Shown piece after piece: positions 53,241 through 64,000 of a stretch of 64,000 nucleotides of DNA. Where the stretch lies: positions 3,425,001 to 3,489,000 of the forward strand of contig OX335656.1 in NCBI GenBank assembly GCA_946894095.1, read 5' to 3'. A program made the translations under genes and the position numbers. The stretch is from Incurvaria masculella (taxonomy: Eukaryota; Arthropoda; Insecta; Lepidoptera; Incurvariidae). The notes under the pieces are model-generated. The model had not been told where the DNA came from, did not search any database, and worked only from the letters and a program-made list of their open reading frames with translations. Each line of letters begins with the position of its first letter. Positions within the stretch are counted from its first letter, which is position 1.

Positions 53241-56200
53241 GTCTGTTCTAAAATACTTAGGCTCACTCATGCATTTCGTTACGAATGCGAGCTATTCCAT
53301 GGTTCGGAACCCATGTAAAACTACAGGTCCCAAATTAGGCATCCGTCCAGGTTGCGGTGGCATTGTTAATTTATTGATTTATTTTGTATATTCATCCTTT
53401 AGGTGGCTTTACACACTTGCCATTGTCAATAGGCATTGTTTAAATAATTCGTATCAATAAATACTATAAAGAAGTAAAATTAAAATCTGACGTAGATTAC
53501 GTTTACATATTGTATGATAATGATACTGTCGGCCATGGCTACGTCAATATGGTCAATTGTTTTAGAAACCAGCTTATGTTAGGAAACAAAAACATTAAAA
53601 TTAAAATACAATCCGACTAGATTACACTTATATATATACACTACTATCGGCCGAGGCCTCTTCCATACTGTAATTACTTTTATTTATTAATGCTTTTTTT
53701 ATTGATCTCTTGGCAATGTTTGCTTAATCTTAATCATTCACAACGTCTTGTGTCATAGTTATGAATTTGTGAGTTTGATGGAATATGCTCCAATTGTTTT
53801 CTAGCATAGATTATCTTCTGGTATACATATTCAGCAGTTAGGGTCATAATGCCCAGTTCATGTTCAGTTCATTCTAACAGCACGCTTTTGTAAAATAAAT
53901 ATATTCTAATTACCTGTGCCGCCATACCTCAGAACATGATGCCATATATCATAACACTATGAAAGTATGCAAAAAATATGGTTCTAGCTGCTTGAGTTCC
54001 ACGCTATGTTGTGTTATGTCCGTTATGTTATAATTTTTTTAGAAAATTTTGTCAATTTTTTAAAATATTTTGACTTTATAATGACATCAATTTTAATGTG
54101 GCAAATAAGTTAGGTATATTATGTTTAGTTCTAGATATAAGTTTCAATTTTGTAATTAATAAAAAAAAATACCATTTCCAAGTGTTACACAGTGTACCTC
54201 AGGATGAATAAAGAATTGAATCGAAATGACTTATTTCTTGGATTTTCTTAATGGCATAACATGCTGAACCAAGCCTTCTGGTAAGCATGCCTATTTTCCG
54301 TTCCCAATACAAATTGGGGTCCATTTTAATGCTTGGGAAATCGACCTCACTGACTTTTCTGAGTTCTAGGTCAGACAGAGTAGTCGTGACCGGCCGACCA
54401 TTCATTTTTATTTTTATAGATGTGTAAGAATAAATATGCGGTTTTATGGATTGCCTAACCATTTTAAACACTTGTCCTCATCAGCTCAATGGTTGACTGG
54501 AAGAAATCACTTTTAGTGATAGTCTGCCTTTGTGCAGTTCCTCATGTTTTAATTATTATTTGTCCAATTGTTGTTGATATAATTGCACAAAAAAGAATGT
54601 CTAAAGTTTTTTTAAAACAGAAGTAGATAGATGGAATAATTTTCTCATCTTACCAACTTATCAGAATTAATTAGAATTAGAAATTTGCAAGAATATTTAT
54701 CTTTCACTGTGTCAAGCTTGACATAATCCCTGAAAACTTATTTCAGGTCTGGATGGTATCGGAATACCTGGACTGTGGACACGTCTCCAGTATCGCATGT
54801 CCGTGGAACTCAACAACAGACTCAAAAGCCAAGTGTGGAGCACTCTGGTGAAGTCTGGAGACGGCATCGTATTCTACGAGCTTCCAGAACCGGCCCCGGA
54901 GGTCAAAATTGTCGATCGCTTTTCATTAGTTGACCACAAGGGCGTTCTAATAGACCCGGTGAGTCTTTGGTGCCAGAAGTGTCATGATTTGAACAGTTTG
55001 CACTGAACATTAAATATAGGATTGTTGTTTGTACATCTTATGATTTTCCTACACGCTGGATTTTCTTCTAACAATACAATACCATAATGCTAGACTTAGA
55101 TCAATGGACATTATATAGAGTGTTGCATACCCTGACATTAGCAAACATTTTAAACTGGAGACTTTGCTTTTAAGCCCTCAAGCATAGCGCAGGTATTGCG
55201 CGTTTCAGATTCCCAAACACTGGATGGAGGATGGTGGAGGTAATAAAATAACAATTCAGATAATAAGAAGGTAAACTTTGTTAAACCTGGAAAAAAAATT
55301 GGTTGCAACATTAACCCTTTCCCCGCCAGGAACGTATATATCCGTCAGAGCAAGGTATTCTGCAGGCGCTATCGTCGGATATATCCGACAAAAAACTACT
55401 CCACTTCAAACATTAATAAAACTTTACTGATCACGAAATAATGTGTTTATATATAAAATAATTGCACAGTACATACTAGCGTTCATTAGATTTCTACTGT
55501 TTCAACAGTGGAAACACACTATTTGCAACAAAACAAACAACAATTCAAGACTGCATATTATCGAAATAATTGTAGTGTGGCGTATTGAGAAGGATTATGC
55601 CAAAAAACCTTGGCAGTGAAAGGGTTAATATTTTCATATTATTTGAGGTTAAACATTAATATCTATTCAAACTACAATTTATTTTTAAAATACATGTGTA
55701 ATGATCTTAAATATTTAAAATAAAATTAAACTAAATAAAATATTATTTAATTAACTGAGTTTTACCGGAAATTGTCCAGACCGCTTGCTGCATTGCCCCG
55801 CTGAATAGCAAATGCTTTCCGTTGTCGAAGAAATCTTTTTAAATTTTTGTCTCCGGATGATTCAAATAATTTAGTGCCTAAAATATGCACCAAAGGCAAG
55901 GCTTCCTTGCTCCACGGGCAATAAATTCGTAAAATTAAATAATTCTATATTTTTTCCAGAGTGAATATGTCGACGGTACTTATGTTTACAATCCGATCGA
56001 GAGCGAGTTTGGATCGTGCCAGTTCTACAACGAGAGAAAGGAAATCCCCCGCACCGAAATATCTGCATTCTCCTACGAAGAAGCGCTCGACCGTTGGGGA
56101 GACAGACTGGTGGTTGTGGCGTCGAAAGAGGAACGCTGGCACGCTTTGGCCCCGGACACTCCGCGTTGTAACTGTGAAAGCCTAAGAATCGCGCAGTACT

Positions 56201-59200
56201 GTCTTCTAGAACTAATTGGCAAGTCTAGGACTAATGTAAGTGAAGTTTTTTAATATTTTAATCTTGCCAAAACATTGCTTTATTAAAACACTTCGGAATT
56301 AGTAGTAGCGTGCATTTACAGTCATACGATTCTGTTCTGTGGAAAAATAGTCGCCCTTTGAAATAACATTCTCTTTCCCATAAAGGAGGTGGTTCATCGG
56401 AATATCATTACACTTATTTAGTAAACAGCGATAAATAGCAAAATATTTTACTTTATTATTAATGTTTTTTACAATGTAAATAATCAAATTTGGAAAACAG
56501 CATCCAAAAACAAAAACCCTAGAACATGTAAATATAGTTTTTCGTGCTAAACAGGTACGTTACTTATTCCAAGGAGTGTGATATGTATGTATTTAATTAA
56601 TGTGTCCTTGCTTCACGGTCGATTATATGTACATACATACATATCACATTCCTAGAAAATGTTTTTTGCCCCCAAAAAACATTGATCATTCTTCTACGTG
56701 AGTGATTTGTGAAAACACCACGAAATCAATAATGATAATAATACTTGAAAAGACCATCAAACTATCTGAATGTAGAGTCAGTCTAAATTATGCATAAGAA
56801 CTAGCATTTTTTTTATTGATGGCACTTGAAAAAAAATGTGTGTTTGTTATTAATCGTATTATCCCGTGTGACTTAAACTTGTGACAAATCTAAAGTCCAT
56901 TGATTAAATTTTGTCTCAACACGTAAAAAGCAAGTAAGTCAAATTCATGCATGATTATTGGAATTTGCTTTGCTATTTTGGCCCATACAACGATAAACCA
57001 CATCCTTTCTCAACCGAAGTAAATTGAAGAAGGGGAAAAGGAGTCAAATAATTCCACATCGTATCAGGTACCATTTATAGCCTATGAGAACCATTTCAGT
57101 CTCAGGGAGGCTGCGTAGTGCCACTCTCACGTTTGCTAATATTTTTTGGCACACAACGATTCGGGAGACCTAGGGGTAACCGGCGTAAGATGTGAGAACA
57201 TATGTGAGGGAATTCGGTCAATTATGAACCAATCATCAGCGTTTATATCATACCTCCGTGCGGTCTTATTGGGTAGAATATTTTGTATCCACTTTTGATT
57301 GGTGCAGAATTGATCGAATTCCCTCACATATTTTCTCACATCTCACTTCTGTACGGCAGCTATACAAGTGTCCCAATTCAGCTTGCAACCATCAAAGCTT
57401 TCGACATCAAAACAAGTCGGACCTCGCTCAAGCGATAAGCACAAAAATAAACGAACGAACATGGAACAATTGACATTAATTGAAACAGTTCTCTTCGTGG
57501 TTAAATATAATCAATTCCTTTAAGCTGAACTTGAATTTTCACATGAAATATTGAACCGATTGGGAAACAACGCGGTCGAAAGGCGACAAACAACACTATA
57601 GGAACATGAAAATGTGACATGTACACAGCGACGTACCTCTAAAGCGAGAGCACTGTGTACGGCTTTGATTAATGGAATGATAGCTTCATATCATTCGTAT
57701 AAATAACATAGGCCGTGAATATACTTTCCGTAGAGGTCAGTACCAAAACCCACTCAGTGTGTAGTGATTAATTTGTACACTATAACTCTTTTCTAGGGCC
57801 AGATGACTACAGGAGTGACAAATTTGTACAAAATAGTAAAGGAACCGAAGCTTTTGCATTACCTGAAGAAAGACTTACAGAGTATGAAGCTGATAACCAA
57901 CCTGTTGCTACCGCAAAGAATTCGTAATAAAACTGTAAGTGGCAGCCTGCTCAGATTGTCACGGTTCAGCCTTCCTAAGCTCATGACAGTGCCCAAGACC
58001 GGCATGCTCAATTCCCTTATCAATCTCCTGCAGACGAAACCCGGCCAGAATGAGTATGTTCTCGCTGCCAGGAAGGCACTGAACATTAATCATAAAGATA
58101 TGAACAAGTTAATCAAGCGATCTGACGCGACCCTGTTCTTGACAGTTGTGAGTACTTTTTACGTTTAGTCTTTTAGTGCCGCTATAAAGTCTGTGTCTTA
58201 TATCCTATGCTCTACCGACTGATACTGTTTAGAATGTACCAATTGGGAAGAAAACTGCTTATTTATCACAACAGATGGCATCTAAGCGAGCTCACCTAAA
58301 AGATCTGTCAAAGCTGTCAGAGACCATACTAAATCCAACCGAATAGAAATTTTATTTACTTAATCTGTGTAATTGAAATGACTCAAATTCCGAAAATAAA
58401 TTGCTCTTAATTATGCTAATCAAAAGAAGTCTTGGGAAAGTAAATATCACAAAAACATAACCTATTATATTTTCGTTTCATAGTTTGTGCAGGTCAATGA
58501 CATTTAAATTTGTTTGAATACAAACAAAAGCTCTTCTTTTCCTCTAAACCTTATTCTAACTGCGTCATGGAGTCCATCTTTCATCTTAAGGTGGCCCAAC
58601 CCGGCGGGCCTAACTCATTCGCGGGCACGGTACAAAACCGTGCTGTTGCGCTCTGGGACCTTCTCTGTTTCAAAGAATAAGACAGGCTCCGTGATGAGGA
58701 AGATGCAACATGTCCACAAAAAAGACAATGTGCATAGTGTATTACTTGGTAAGATTTACGAAAATTATAATTTCAAAACGACTTATAGCTAAAAGTAAAC
58801 CACGACCGCTGTAGTCAAAAATCTATCAAAAACCAAATAGATCATAAATCTCGATTGAATAAGCTATGTCTGATGACTAATATTTTTACGATGTTCTTAC
58901 TTTATCATTGCGTAATCCACCTCCAAAGTTATTGTATAAAACGTGCAAAAAATTCGAACTTTCGGACCTTATAACTTAGAAACCAAACACAATTTTACAA
59001 TGCCAATGGTCATCAGCCATCTAGTTCGATCAAATAAAGCTATTTTGAGTAAAATTTTGGATCTCTGACAAGAAATATGGGCGTAATCTTCTTTCCCCTT
59101 TTGTATGGGGAGATAAGCGGGATGGGCCACCTTAAAACTCGTAAATCAAACTTGACTGGAATGACAGTTTTGATGTTTTTAAGGCACATGCGATATCTAC

Positions 59201-62200
59201 AATAAGCTTTGAGTTTTATTCCCTATTGAGCAGAATATTTTTCATGTCTTGGCTCTTTAATATTCAAGTTCGTAGTAGGGCCTGACTATCACTATAGAAG
59301 TGGGGCCGTGACGCCTGCTCTGTGTGCTGTAGATTCCACCGCCGCCACCCCCGGGCGCGAACGTGAAGGGCAAGATCATCCAGCCCGCCGAGACCACACT
59401 GCTGCAGCTTAACCTGTGCAGCGACGAGTCGGCCTCCGAGGAGGAGGCCGAGGCACCGTTGCCATCGCAGTACCGCGTGGGTACAGGCCTCTTGCGGCAG
59501 GCGTACCAGAGGATTGCCGAGACTGGGAGCAGCGGCATCACGCTGGTTAGCGATCCTATCTCTCTCTCCCTCTTTCTCTTTGTCTCTCTCTGGGTGTATG
59601 TAGAGATCCTTTATCCATCGGGTCCGTAAACTATGGAATGGACTCCCGAGGATTTCCCCCAAAGTACAACCTGGGGTCCTGCAAACATGGTGTGAAGAAG
59701 CATCTGGCAGGCCGGCAGCCCCTGTGAAAGTTTAAAAACCAATGGGCGTGGTTGGGCACCTTTTATGTTAGGTCCTGGACATATGCCACGCTGAACATTA
59801 AAAAAAATATGTGCGAGAATAAGCATTATTTGATTACTTTGACATTATAAACTTAATCACTTAAAAGCACATCACTTCGGAAACGGCTGGGCCGATTCGC
59901 CTATTTTTATAAATGTTCCTAAAAGTCTGAATAATGTTTTTAGGCTCCGCTCTGATAAATGTCCAAAACCACATTGACCCGATCGAAACTGGGTACCTCA
60001 GCTCGTGTGATTATGTACCGTACAGCTAACAATATTTATTTTTCTCTTATTGCAGATAGATCTAGCTCAAATTTTAAACGTAGATTTCTATTCTAGTCGC
60101 ATTATCCTCAATACTCTTAGTACAGCAAACAAGGTTCGTCACATCATGGAAGATAAGGGACGACAAAGAGTAAGACGGTAAATATCCAACTGGCTACATT
60201 TTTTATTTTTGTTAAAATCTAGATTTTCACAGTGCCTTAATGATGTACAGTTAATATGTTTAACATGTTGTGTGATTAATTAATATAATATAATATTTTT
60301 ACAGTTATATTTCTATCGCTTCTCTGAGAAACAACAATTCTCAGATGACCCTGGAAAAGGAAAAACTATTGCGTCACATAAAAGATGCCGCCATTATTGC
60401 CAAAAACCGCAATACAGCAGGCGACCACACTGAACTCCTGGAAGACCCCGGTTGGAACGCCGAGCATGCAATCGTAGAAGTACGACAATTCAATGAAGTC
60501 AAACCGCAAGTGTCATACAGTGAGACGTTTAGGTTGAAAGGCAAGCAGCCTTCCCTCCGTATGTTAATAGCCACCAATGCGATCATTGACCTCATGCAGA
60601 AAATGCAGGTCATCCACGGTATACAGGAACTGAATGCATTGCTGCGAAAGCATAAGGGCCAGGACTTGATGGACTCGAAAACTCTGAAGCGGATCCTCCA
60701 GAAACTTATCGAGGATAATCTGATACGCTATTACAAAATTAAGTGGCCCGGAAAGAGCACTCAGCACTCTTACGTTCTGTGCGCTTCCCACATCACCACC
60801 CGCCATCCCATCATGATAACCCACTACCGGGACATCTGCCTGCGCGCCTATCGCGTGGCCCCGCCATCCAAAGGAGAAAAGATCACCGATACACACGCCG
60901 AAACCATGGACAAAGAATTTTACTACCCTAAATATATGAGAGCAAGGAAACTGCATGAATTCTTGTTCGAACAGGTTTATGGCGAACGAGCTGACAAATG
61001 TGACGACGGCCTTTCCGTTGGATGCTTCAATCTTGTCAATATTATACCGGAAATGACAGTGGAATTGTTGCTCGGACATATTCACACCAGAAATGCTGTA
61101 CTCGTCCAGCTGGCCGAAAATCAATCCATAACATCACTTAAAATAAAGGACTCCACAGAAGAAGTCTGCAGGATCCTACTTGGTGCGACCTCATTCATCT
61201 TGACACTAAAAAAGAGCATTTATACACTTGCTGCATTCGGCCTGGTGCAATGCTTAAGTGAATACTGTCTGCAGGTTGATGGAGCCTCAAATGCCAACAA
61301 ATGTATCTACTTCCTAAACAGAAACGCAAAAGTTTTGGACACGGCAGGAGAGTGGCCAGACCCCAATCGACAGTGCATCGAGAAAAGGTTCCACTTTAAG
61401 AGTATATCCGATGTGTCTGACTTTTGGTCCTTCTTGTATCAAACGAGCACCCAAACCGTTCTCAATACGGAAAAGAGTGTGGAGCGCTCTGTGCCACCAC
61501 CTGTGCCGCTGTATAGTATGGAGGAGGCTCTCGCTCGAGACAATGGCGACCTAGCTGTCGGAGACGGCGCCGGAGCAGGGGGCTTGGATTCCAATTATCA
61601 CCCGGAGTATCCGCGTCTCTGGTCCTCCCGTTACATTAAAACAGCTGCCACCGCCGCCGGCGTCAAGAGGAAGCTGCTAGACTTAAAGAACTTTCCACCA
61701 CGATTGAGCATCCCGAGGAAAAAACCAAAACTTACTAGAACTGAGACGACGAACCCCCCCGCAAAGAAGGGGCTGAAACCCGCTAAAACTGCAACTGTTA
61801 AAACTCTGCCCAATAAACCAGCTCGAATAAACATGTTACAACACCAAATGCCTCACACAATTAGGAAACGACAGAGGCTTATGACTCTTCTGAAGTGGTC
61901 CCCATTGCAAGACAAGATAATCATATGGACTCGTGTCGCGAAAACTCTGATGAGCCCAACGTCCCTGCCAGGGGCCCTCCAGATCGCGAATTCTGTGGCA
62001 CGGGAGTGCATCGCGCGGATTTCAGACACACGCAGTAGCGCTGTCTGCCACCAGCGATACCTCGCCCTCCGGAGAGACGTATCGCTCCAAAAGTACGAGG
62101 CTAAACTGTTAAGCGAGCTCCGGCGCCACCCCACTGTCGTCGACAAATACGGAGGTCTCCTCAAGAAACTCCGCATGAAACACCTCGGACAGTTCTCCAA

Positions 62201-64000
62201 ATACTTGAATGAAGCCCAACTTCCGATGATGGAGCTGATGTGGATAATATCCAACCTTTCCAGTTTGAAAAACTACAATTACAGTGTACCATGCATCGCG
62301 ATTAGCTTAGCGGAACTACACGATCGGTTCACCTACACATTTGAGAATCGGATGAAGGAAAAAAGAATATGCAACACCGTTGACGATATATTATTGGTAA
62401 CTTTGAGGGAAGGTGTCATTCAAACCATGAACTCTCTGCTCGAGGGCACCGGGACTATGGAGCAGTCGATGAGGATCTACAATGTGTTCAAAGACTTTCC
62501 GGAGAGTCAGTTGAGATTGGTTATTGAGAATCTGCGAAAGGCGGGCGTGCTGTCGCAACATGACAAAAATCTCGCTGCCAATTTCGAAAAGCTCACTTCC
62601 ACTGAAGCGGTTTCCTATTCGTCAGCTTTTAAACTGTCGGCGGTTTACAAGCGTCGTTGGCGTTCCCTGTACACTTCCAGCTTCTCAGACAGAATTGCGA
62701 GCGCGTTGCAAATTATGATCCCATCGGTGGATGTCGAATCGTTGTCTCACTCCGCCTGCATTCTGTTGGAGTCCATGGCTATGGGCAATGTCGAGATATA
62801 TATGAGTAAAAAGCCGACGGTCAAGACTCTGCGGCGACTCGGTGACTCGGAGATGGCATTGGTGGAAGCGGACGGGATGTCTTCCGTAAGGATGCAGCGC
62901 GGAAAAGTCGGCTGGAGGTGGAAAAATAAATCGGTTCAGCATATTAAGGATTTGTTTGACAACATCGCTTTGACGAATGAATTATCATTATTGTGCAGGT
63001 AATGTGATATTTGTAAATTTTTTTATGATCTAATATCAAAATAAGAGACATTAACATTACTCTTGAGATTACTGCGAAGTTGAACATGTTTGAAAACTTA
63101 CGGCTTTTCACGCGGCGGGAAGAGATGTACGTTTTCAAACATGATTAACATTTCTGACTTAGCTATGTGTGGTGGCCAAAGTTTTGCCTTGGGTTTGATC
63201 CCAGGAGATGCATTTGGATGTCTGACAAAGGACAGCAATGTTAGGAAACATGTTAGTGTGTTAGACTGTCAAGTACCAACAGCAGCATCATTTTACAATT
63301 TCAGAAAATCATTGGTGGTACAACCAGCTCAGAACGACACAGTGAAGCAGGATAAAATTGTTGCATATTTGGACAGCAAATGCGAACCTGGCGCCACCTT
63401 TCAGGAATTGTCTGTAAGTGTTTCAACTAATTGAAGGTTTGGTTTATGGAACCTGACATGGATGGCTAGTACCAAACAACTACCGTCATGATATTAGCCC
63501 AATACACCACATTCCCGAAGGAAATAGGTGCCATGACATGACCTTTCCTTTATGAGCATCTGACCTTAGCACCTGTGGGAGATAACAGAATCTCATGCTG
63601 GAATAACATTCATACTTTATTATTAAGGTTGCTCTCAAACCATTGCACGCCTAAGTAATCTGTAGGTGGTAGTAATTAAAGGAATAATGTCATTGTTTTT
63701 TAGAGTTCCGTACCCAAAGGGTACCAACGGAATCCTATTACTAAGCCTCCGCTGTACGTCCGTCCGTCCGTCCGTCTGTCACAGGGCTCTATCTCATGAA
63801 CCGTAATAGGTAGGCAGCTGAAATTTGTATATATGTATAGTATAAATGTATATATATGTTGCCACTTTAACAACAAATAAGGAAAATTAAATGGGGCCCC
63901 CCATACAAAAAGCGTGCGTTTTTATTGTTAAATCATATACAATGGTACGTCCCCTTCGTGTGCGAGTCCGACTCGCACTTCGCCAGTTATTTTTTTCTCA
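53171..64000 (+). CDS. GTF3C1: TFIIIC largest subunit (B-block-binding), 5' part
   Basis: Part of the general factor that binds the B box of tRNA genes and of tRNA-type SINEs and recruits TFIIIB and RNA polymerase III in the nucleus. Exons: 53171-53240, 54747-54958, 55960-56235, 57797-58147, 59333-59545, 60056-60177, 60305-62998 and 63182-63413, all in frame, about 1,390 residues; the vertebrate protein is about 2,100, so the C-terminus is right of the window. Family markers: VLEEVALEGLDG, SCQFYNERKEI, EALDRWGDRLVVVAS, YCLLELIGKSR, the B-block winged helix QAYQRIAETGSSGITLIDLA, and HIMEDKGRQRVRRYISIASL. A second winged helix lies at about residues 500-565 and a basic linker at 880-925. An extra short exon between exons 4 and 5 cannot be excluded. 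Confidence 0.92.
53260..53330 (+). repeat. SINE fragment beside GTF3C1 exon 1
   Basis: CATTTCGTTACGAATGCGAG then CCATGGTTCGGAACCCATGT and AAAACTACAGGTCC are body pieces of the tRNA-type SINE. Confidence 0.6.
53331..54746 (+). other. GTF3C1 intron 1
   Basis: AT-rich, no other element recognised. Confidence 0.45.
54747..54958 (+). CDS. GTF3C1: GTF3C1 exon 2
   Basis: Acceptor TATTTCAG ends at 54746, donor GTGAGT at 54959. Encodes LDGIGIPGLWTRLQYRMSVE, then IVFYELPEPAPE and VLIDP. Leaves phase 0. Confidence 0.9.
55960..56235 (+). CDS. GTF3C1: GTF3C1 exon 3
   Basis: Acceptor TTTTCCAG ends at 55959, donor GTAAGT at 56236. Encodes SEYVDGTYVYNPIESEFGSC, the FYNERKEI motif, DRWGDRLVVVAS and QYCLLELIGKSRTN. 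92 codons, phase 0. Confidence 0.92.
56572..56654. repeat. Hairpin with 21-bp arms
   Basis: AGGAGTGTGATATGTATGTA at 56572 and its near complement ending ATATCACATTCCT at 56654, around about 41 bp. Confidence 0.65.
57160..57345. mobile_element. Inverted-repeat MITE
   Basis: Arms of about 48 bp: AGATGTGAGAACATATGTGA at 57188 and the near complement ending CTCACATCT at 57343. The sequence CCTAGGGGTAACCGGCGTAAG to its left is also shared with the relic at 1391-1545. Confidence 0.7.
57797..58147 (+). CDS. GTF3C1: GTF3C1 exon 4
   Basis: Acceptor TTTTCTAG ends at 57796, donor GTGAGT at 58148. 117 codons, from GQMTTGVTNLYKIVKEPKLL to IKRSDATLFLTV. Predicted helical DNA-binding-type region between the N-terminal and B-block domains. 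Confidence 0.9.
58250..59240 (+). repeat. Interspersed repeat, 58-kb copy with a TTAA MITE inside
   Basis: Related to 47135-48310. Contains empty sites for three insertions present there and is itself split by the TTAA MITE at 58586-59135. Confidence 0.75.
58586..59135 (+). mobile_element. TTAA MITE, full copy
   Basis: TTAA at 58586-58589 and 59132-59135. Removing the element leaves CATCTTAAAACTCGTAAATC, matching CATCTAAAACTTGTAAATC of the 47-kb copy, so the ends are exact. 550 bp. Confidence 0.9.
59333..59545 (+). CDS. GTF3C1: GTF3C1 exon 5, first part of B-block winged helix
   Basis: Acceptor GTGCTGTAG ends at 59332, donor GTTAGC at 59546. Encodes a proline run (IPPPPPPGANVKGK), an acidic patch (CSDESASEEEAEAP) and LLRQAYQRIAETGSSGITL. 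Phase 0. GC-rich compared with neighbouring exons. Confidence 0.9.
59596..59815 (+). repeat. 3' fragment of a non-LTR retrotransposon
   Basis: Encodes a broken version of the reverse transcriptase C-terminus (FIHRVRKLWNGLPRI, compare [15 protein letters not shown] in the element at 8354-10540) and ends in an A-run near 59805. Confidence 0.75.
60056..60177 (+). CDS. GTF3C1: GTF3C1 exon 6, end of B-block winged helix
   Basis: Acceptor TTATTGCAG ends at 60055, donor GTAAAT at 60178. Encodes IDLAQILNVDFYSSRIILNT, then VRHIMEDKGRQRVRR. Two bases carried over. Confidence 0.92.
60305..62998 (+). CDS. GTF3C1: GTF3C1 exon 7, large central exon
   Basis: Acceptor TTTTTACAG ends at 60304, donor GTAATG at 62999. 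898 codons. Starts YISIASLRNNNSQ, then a winged helix (LRMLIATNAIIDLMQKMQVI to NLIRYYKIKWPG), AVGDGAGAGGLDS preceding a basic segment (RKKPKLTRTETT), and a long helical region ending IALTNELSLLC. Reading on past the donor gives only AGG then TAA. Confidence 0.94.
62999..63181 (+). other. Short GTF3C1 intron 7 with hairpin
   Basis: 183 bp. Contains an inverted repeat, CATGTTTGAAAAC at about 63086 and GTTTTCAAACATG at about 63131. Confidence 0.6.
63182..63413 (+). CDS. GTF3C1: GTF3C1 exon 8
   Basis: Donor GTAAGT at 63414. Acceptor placed at CCAAAG ending 63181, because it alone restores the open frame after exon 7: FALGLIPGDAFGCLTKDSNV then YNFRKSLVVQPAQND to FQELS. An acceptor at ACTTAG (63162) fits pyrimidine context better but shifts frame. 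Confidence 0.75.
63435..63575 (-). repeat. SINE 3' fragment
   Basis: Starts ATGGAACCTGACATGGATGG and continues to TTTATGAGCATC, the tail-side third of the tRNA-type SINE. Lies directly after GTF3C1 exon 8. Confidence 0.7.
63699..63990 (-). repeat. Dispersed element with ACGG/GGAC run
   Basis: AGAGTTCCGTACCCAAAGGG at the left, CGTCCGTCCGTCCGTCTGTC near 63760 and GTGCGAGTCCGACTCGCACT at the right. Confidence 0.8.

Larger units (their letters stand above)
56236..57796 (+). other. GTF3C1 intron 3
   Basis: AT-rich with two palindromic elements (56572-56654, 57160-57345). Confidence 0.6.

Overview
The window is nuclear DNA of an insect, most probably a moth or butterfly (Lepidoptera). The genes are animal genes split by GT-AG introns. 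GC-rich exons sit in AT-rich introns crowded with short non-autonomous transposons, including SINEs, TTAA-flanked MITEs and a repeat carrying a run of ACGG/GGAC units that is widespread in Lepidoptera. There is no sign of a prokaryotic or viral replicon. The species cannot be named from the sequence alone.

Four protein-coding genes can be rebuilt exon by exon. (1) 603-11951, + strand: the 3' part of a class 1 transmembrane semaphorin (Sema-1a type), covering the sema domain from mid-domain, the PSI domain, the membrane helix and the cytoplasmic tail, with two candidate alternative last exons. (2) 21697-40832, + strand: the complete type II regulatory subunit of cAMP-dependent protein kinase (Pka-R2), seven exons, 383 residues if spliced conventionally. 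(3) 51753-48602, - strand: complete cyclin Q (CCNQ/FAM58A type), three exons, 251 residues, convergent with Pka-R2. (4) 53171 to the right edge, + strand: TFIIIC largest subunit (GTF3C1, the B-block binder), eight exons and about 1,390 residues before the window ends, divergent from cyclin Q.

The most striking feature is in Pka-R2. The 3' three quarters of exon 2, together with its GTGAGT splice donor, is repeated as eight identical 153-bp units (51 codons, always in frame) plus a broken ninth, at 26450-27712. If real, it gives eight competing identical donors, or an enlarged kinase regulator with up to 357 extra residues. If not, it is an assembly or long-read artefact, and the ragged end of the ninth unit makes that a live alternative. 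The next intron of the same gene has a GC rather than GT donor.

The rest is a dense record of transposition. Two SINE types share one body and tail but carry different RNA polymerase III heads, one derived from 5S rRNA and one from tRNA. A 550-bp TTAA-flanked MITE is present four times. Two related copies of an interspersed repeat (47 kb and 58 kb) act as empty sites for each other, revealing a 75-bp hairpin element, a 242-bp inverted-repeat element, a SINE and a TTAA MITE as separate insertions. A near-perfect palindrome with 214-bp arms lies at 19386-19829, and a 455-bp foldback element at 23236-23690. One sizeable non-LTR retrotransposon, 5' truncated but with an open reverse transcriptase frame, lies in the last semaphorin intron.
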